The translations under genes were made by a program, and so were the position numbers. A stretch of DNA of 16,690 bases from an uncultured Tessaracoccus sp. (lineage in GTDB: Bacteria > Actinomycetota > Actinomycetes > Propionibacteriales > Propionibacteriaceae): assembly GCF_947255005.1 (NCBI RefSeq), contig NZ_CAMYFI010000049.1, positions 1 to 16,690 of the forward strand, read 5' to 3'. This document shows positions 13,948 to 16,690 of this stretch, one piece after another (the first letter of the stretch is position 1; each line of letters starts with the position of its first letter). The notes beneath the pieces are model-generated. The model worked only from the letters and a program-made list of their open reading frames with translations, was not told where the DNA came from and did not search any database.

Positions 13948-14178
13948 CTACTCACCGTGCTGATCGCCCCGAGACGCAGCGGGTGCGCCGTCGGATTCTT
14001 CGTGCTGAATGCGTGCGACGTGCAGCCGGGCGTGGGCGATGGCGTCGAGGGTGGAGTTGAACGCATGGTTTTCGTGCGCGAGCTGATCGAAGACGCCGAG
14101 TTCGCGCAACACAGGAATGCGCTCAGGTTTGGTGCCGGAGAGCAAGACGCGGGTGCCCCCGCGTTCGAGACGCCCTCG
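13948..14178 (-). pseudogene. STAS-domain fragment, probably from a SulP anion transporter
   Basis: The minus strand reads LERGGTRVLLSGTKPERIPVL, then RELGVFDQLAHENHAFNSTLDAIAHAR to TAG 13950-13948. This is the second half of a STAS domain as found at the cytoplasmic C-terminus of SulP family sulfate/bicarbonate transporters (GTRVLLSG, then LRELGVF, then a DAI-x-AR helix). The membrane domain and the first half of STAS are missing upstream (above 14178). A stand-alone STAS protein is possible as a source, but the truncation makes this a relic. Confidence 0.6.
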
Positions 14179-14204
14179 TCTCCGCCAGTCAAGCGGGGTC
14201 AGAT

Positions 14205-14640
14205 GTGACTCGAGTTGCCGTAATGCTATACCTCGACAATCAGCATGCGCTCAGCGGTTTTGAGGGTCACATCGGTTCGCGTCGCTGGCGATTACTCCGC
14301 ACCTGTGGCGGAAGGAGGCTCGTAGTCCCAGGCGGCCAATCCCGCAGCGGGGGCTCGGGGTCGTCGTCAACGGGTGGCGACGCTGGGAAGCAGCCCCCGG
14401 TTTCGACGGGTGCGAAGGCCCACGTGGCTTGGGAGTACGTCCTCGGATGTGCTCCTGAAGCCGGACGAGCACTCTCGATGCCCGCTCAGGCGTTCCCCCG
14501 CCAGGGCGGGGATTCGCCCGGCTGGCGCCACAACAGGTTTCGCCCTTGTTGTTGGGCTCAACGACTGGCATGCTTCCCTGTGCTCGTCCGGGCTGTCTTG
14601 CCGGCGAGGCTCTGATCGACACAACCCTCGAAGATGCGAG
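14205..14640 (+). other. Non-coding region with a strong GC hairpin
   Basis: No supported gene. CCCCGCC (14496-14502) and GGCGGGG (14505-14511) form a tight stem, extended by GGCG (14489-14492) and CGCC (14515-14518). The hairpin with flanking ATTCG resembles right ends of IS200/IS605-type elements, where tnpB-associated RNA ends, but no TnpB motif such as the CxxC zinc finger or the DRD-x-NAA block was found. It also resembles a terminator stem but lacks a T tract. Confidence 0.3.
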
Positions 14641-14649
14641 AGAATTACG

Positions 14650-14668
14650 TTAGGTAAGGCTTACCTAA
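14650..14668 (+). promoter_or_regulatory. DtxR/IdeR iron box
   Basis: TTAGGTAAGGCTTACCTAA is a perfect 9+1+9 palindrome and matches the DtxR/IdeR operator consensus (TTAGGTTAGGCTAACCTAA) in 17 of 19 positions. It lies 19 bp before ATG 14688. Fe(II)-bound DtxR/IdeR would block the promoter, so the operon should be on in low iron. Confidence 0.93.
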
Positions 14669-14674
14669 TTGTGT

Positions 14675-14680
14675 TACGGT
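14675..14680 (+). promoter_or_regulatory. Candidate leaderless -10 of the iron operon
   Basis: TACGGT fits TANNNT and ends 7 nt before ATG 14688, so the transcript may start at the A of the ATG. There is no Shine-Dalgarno in front of this ATG. The iron box ends 6 nt upstream of the hexamer, covering the spacer and -35 area, a sound position for repression. Confidence 0.5.
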
Positions 14681-14687
14681 GTGCGCC

Positions 14688-15575
14688 ATGAAGTCAGAGC
14701 CCCCCTACACCGCGGTTGACGTCCGCGTCGACGCTGTGCGCGATCTATGCCCCTCGATGCGTCGGGTCACCCTAAGTGGACGAGGGCTGCGGAAAGCTGC
14801 TCCGCTCTGCCTCGATCGTCGGATCAAGCTCGTGCTGCCGAGATGTCGTGATGACGCGCTGGCAGGTATCCCGCGTAGCCCGGATTGGTATGCCTCCCTC
14901 GTGTCCTTGCCGGCGCATGAGCAGCCAGCTGTGAGGACCTACACGGCCCGAGCCATGCGTCCAGACAAGGCTGAGCTCGACGTCGACATGGTCCGTCACG
15001 GCGCCAGCGGGCCTGCGAGCCGATGGATTGAAACCGTGACTGTGGGTGATCGGCTCGTCGTCGCGGTACCACGTGCCGAGGTGGAGGGTATAGACGCTAT
15101 CGGTCTGGCATGGCGTCCGGGCAACGCCAAGCAGGTCCTGGTGGCTGGCGATGAAACCGCGGCGCCAGCCATAGCCAACATTGCCGCATCCCTGGGCGCC
15201 GATGTCGTCGGCACCATTCTGGTCGAGATGCCAACCCCTGAAGACACCTGGCCTCTCACGGCCCCGCCTGGGGTTGAAGTCAGACTGCTGTGCCGCGACG
15301 GGGAGAATCCCGGCAGCCTGCTCGAACGTGAACTTCATGCCCTGACCTGGCCACCCGAACCTTCTGGGATCGTGCCAGCTGAAGGGTTTTACGATGATGC
15401 GGGAATCCTCTGGGATGAGCCCGTCGGTGATGCCGACGGCGAACACTTTGCTTGGTTGGCAGGTGAATCGGGGGCCGTGAAACGTATGCGCCGCTTGTTA
15501 GTGAGCGAACGAGGCTGTCCCCGCGACCGGGTGGCTTTCATGGGCTACTGGCGGCGAGGGCACGCCGAATCGTAA
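14688..15575 (+). CDS. Siderophore-interacting protein (flavin-dependent ferric-siderophore reductase)
   Basis: 295 residues, the usual SIP (ViuB-type) length. These cytoplasmic flavoproteins reduce Fe(III)-siderophores to release Fe(II). The FAD-binding domain contains R83-T-Y85-T (the RxYT motif) and MVRHGASGPASRW (101-113); the C-terminal domain opens with VLVAGDETAAPAIANIAASL (150-169), and ends with FAWLAGESGAVKRMRRLL and FMGYWRRG, as in the family. ATG 14688 is chosen over GTG 14679 because it follows a -10-like hexamer at leaderless spacing. First gene of an iron-regulated operon, 53 nt before the siderophore-binding lipoprotein. Confidence 0.93.
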   Translation: MKSEPPYTAVDVRVDAVRDLCPSMRRVTLSGRGLRKAAPLCLDRRIKLVLPRCRDDALAGIPRSPDWYASLVSLPAHEQPAVRTYTARAMRPDKAELDVDMVRHGASGPASRWIETVTVGDRLVVAVPRAEVEGIDAIGLAWRPGNAKQVLVAGDETAAPAIANIAASLGADVVGTILVEMPTPEDTWPLTAPPGVEVRLLCRDGENPGSLLERELHALTWPPEPSGIVPAEGFYDDAGILWDEPVGDADGEHFAWLAGESGAVKRMRRLLVSERGCPRDRVAFMGYWRRGHAES

Positions 15576-15578
15576 TTA

Positions 15579-15598
15579 CCCGGCGCGATGGCGTCGGG
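15579..15598 (+). other. Hairpin between the two iron-uptake genes
   Basis: CCCGGCGC, a GATG loop and GCGTCGGG form an 8-bp stem with one G-U pair, starting 3 nt after the reductase stop. There is no T tract after it, so full termination is unlikely; it may adjust the reductase to lipoprotein mRNA ratio or block 3' decay. Confidence 0.45.
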
Positions 15599-15628
15599 CC
15601 CACACCACACATCAAAGGATCACCACAA

Positions 15629-16681
15629 ATGCACCTGTCAGTTTCGTGTCCCCGTATGCCTCGCCGCGGGCTGCTTGCCCTGGCCGGGGCCTCCTCGCTA
15701 GCTGCCCTCGTCGGCTGCAGCAGTGATGACCCGAGTGCTGGGTCCAAGAGCACCGGCAACGCGTCGGCGGGCAGTTTTCCTGTCACGATGAGCCATGCCT
15801 TGGGAGCCGCAACCATCGAGCAGGCGCCCCAGCGAGTTGTCACCATTGGTCAGGGCGCCGCTGAAGCCCTCATTAGTCTGGAGGTGTACCCCGTGGGCGT
15901 CGAAACCAGTACCTGGGGCGCTGACAAGGATGGACATCTACCATGGAACCGCGAAGCCTTCGAGAAGGCAGGCCAGCCCCTTCCGGCTCTGTTCGCTGGT
16001 GGTGAGCAACTCGACGTCGAGGCCATTGCGGAGCTCGAGCCCGACTTGATCCTCGCTCCGTGGTCAGGGATCACCCAGGAGCAATACGACCAACTGGCCG
16101 CATTCTGCCCGACTGTCGCCTACGAGAAGACCGCCTGGACCACCACCTGGGACGGCGAGATTCGTACGATCGCCAAGGCGCTGGGGCGTCCCAGTGATGG
16201 AGACAGGGTCATCAGCGACCTCAAGAAAACCCTCGCTGACGCTGCTGCCCAGCATCCAGGATGGAAGGACATCACCTTCAGCTACATCTACACCCAGGGG
16301 CCGGGAACGCTGGGCATCTTCCGGCCTACTGAGCAGCGTGTGGCGATGGTCAGCATGCTGGGTTTGACCGTCGACCCGATCATCGACTCCATCGCGGCCA
16401 ACGATGGGTCCGACTGGGCACTTATCGGCCTCGAAAATGCCGATAAGCTCAAGGATTCTGACCTCATCTTCACCTGGTACGTGGATGCGGCGACCAAGAA
16501 GCAGGTTACGTCGCAGCGGCTCTACTCGTCGATTCCTGCCATTGAGCGCGACAGTGTGGTGGCCCCGTCCGACGAGCAGCTCGTCACAGCGATGAGCATG
16601 ATCAACCCGCTCACCGTGCCGTGGTGCCTTCCCCGTCTCACCGACCTCATCGATCAGGCCGTCGCGAAGGTCACGAAATAA
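15629..16681 (+). CDS. Iron-siderophore ABC transporter substrate-binding lipoprotein
   Basis: 350 residues. The N-terminus has a basic PRMPRRG segment, a hydrophobic stretch and the lipobox LVGC with C30 as the lipidated residue, so the mature protein is anchored outside the cytoplasmic membrane. The rest follows the FepB/FhuD-type type III binding-protein fold (Peripla_BP_2): APQRVVTIGQGAAEALISL (about 71-89), VEAIAELEPDLILAP, QYDQLAAFCPTVAY, and a C-terminal helix LTDLIDQAVAKV. It should capture ferric siderophore and pass it to a permease expected downstream of the window. AAAGGA (15614-15619) lies 9 nt before ATG 15629; the twin-Arg look of PRRG is noted, but the Tat consensus is incomplete. 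Confidence 0.93.
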   Translation: MHLSVSCPRMPRRGLLALAGASSLAALVGCSSDDPSAGSKSTGNASAGSFPVTMSHALGAATIEQAPQRVVTIGQGAAEALISLEVYPVGVETSTWGADKDGHLPWNREAFEKAGQPLPALFAGGEQLDVEAIAELEPDLILAPWSGITQEQYDQLAAFCPTVAYEKTAWTTTWDGEIRTIAKALGRPSDGDRVISDLKKTLADAAAQHPGWKDITFSYIYTQGPGTLGIFRPTEQRVAMVSMLGLTVDPIIDSIAANDGSDWALIGLENADKLKDSDLIFTWYVDAATKKQVTSQRLYSSIPAIERDSVVAPSDEQLVTAMSMINPLTVPWCLPRLTDLIDQAVAKVTK

Positions 16682-16690
16682 CCCTTGCAT

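Noticed and set aside
14491..14520. CRISPR-like repeat (GTTCCCC...GGGGATTCG look of a type I-E repeat)
   Set aside because: Only one copy exists, with no spacer-repeat periodicity and no cas genes; the stem is also longer than in typical type I-E repeats.
14251..14622. Minus-strand 123-residue frame
   Set aside because: Arg/Pro/Gly-rich with no family likeness, and it runs through the GC hairpin; treated as non-coding.

Overview
The window comes from a high-GC Gram-positive bacterium, most likely an actinomycete. The support is high GC outside one island, a 19-bp DtxR/IdeR-type iron box, several promoters that look leaderless (a TANNNT -10 placed 6-7 nt before the ATG), and gene families (SWIM plus DUF6493-like pair, Gp49-type HigB, MntA-like nucleotidyltransferase) common in Actinomycetota. 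Genus cannot be fixed from the sequence. No tRNA, rRNA or CRISPR array was recognised.

Layout. 1-560: the tail of an unidentified + strand gene, then a decayed IS1634/IS1549-type transposase on the - strand. 576-5790 (- strand): a conserved block read right to left: SWIM zinc-finger protein, a very large DUF6493-like protein overlapping it by ATGA, and the ribosome-rescue hydrolase ArfB. 5886-6791 (+): two gene remnants joined head to tail, the first part of an MntA-like nucleotidyltransferase and the C-terminus of a type III restriction subunit. 6922-7619 (+): an apparently intact HigBA-type toxin-antitoxin pair with a recognisable promoter and operator. 7885-8417 (-): a RelBE-type pair with a perfect palindromic operator but a toxin whose start looks frameshifted. 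8647-8702: the last 17 codons of an MntA-like gene, complementary to the remnant at 5886. 8969-9364: a VOC protein.

9411-12206 is a lower-GC island bounded by two 30-bp near-identical repeats. It holds a CBS-domain protein with a C-terminal HEPN-like RNxxxH motif (the most interesting gene here), remnants of IS3 and probable ISL3 transposases, and a frameshifted small membrane protein. 12439-13117 has a VapC/PIN relic and a GNAT acetyltransferase with a doubtful 5' end. 13388-13696 is an intact MntA-like nucleotidyltransferase with no HEPN partner beside it. 13697-14640 is decayed sequence with a SulP/STAS-like fragment and a strong GC hairpin. 14650-16681 starts an iron-uptake operon: DtxR box, siderophore-interacting reductase, and siderophore-binding lipoprotein; permease genes would be expected just beyond the window.

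Read as a whole, this is housekeeping-type operons at both ends with about 8 kb of accessory DNA between them, in which toxin-antitoxin and restriction genes have repeatedly arrived, recombined and decayed. Three pieces of the same nucleotidyltransferase family, a HigBA, a RelBE, a PIN relic, a type III Res relic and a CBS-HEPN gene in one stretch suggest a defence/TA hotspot.
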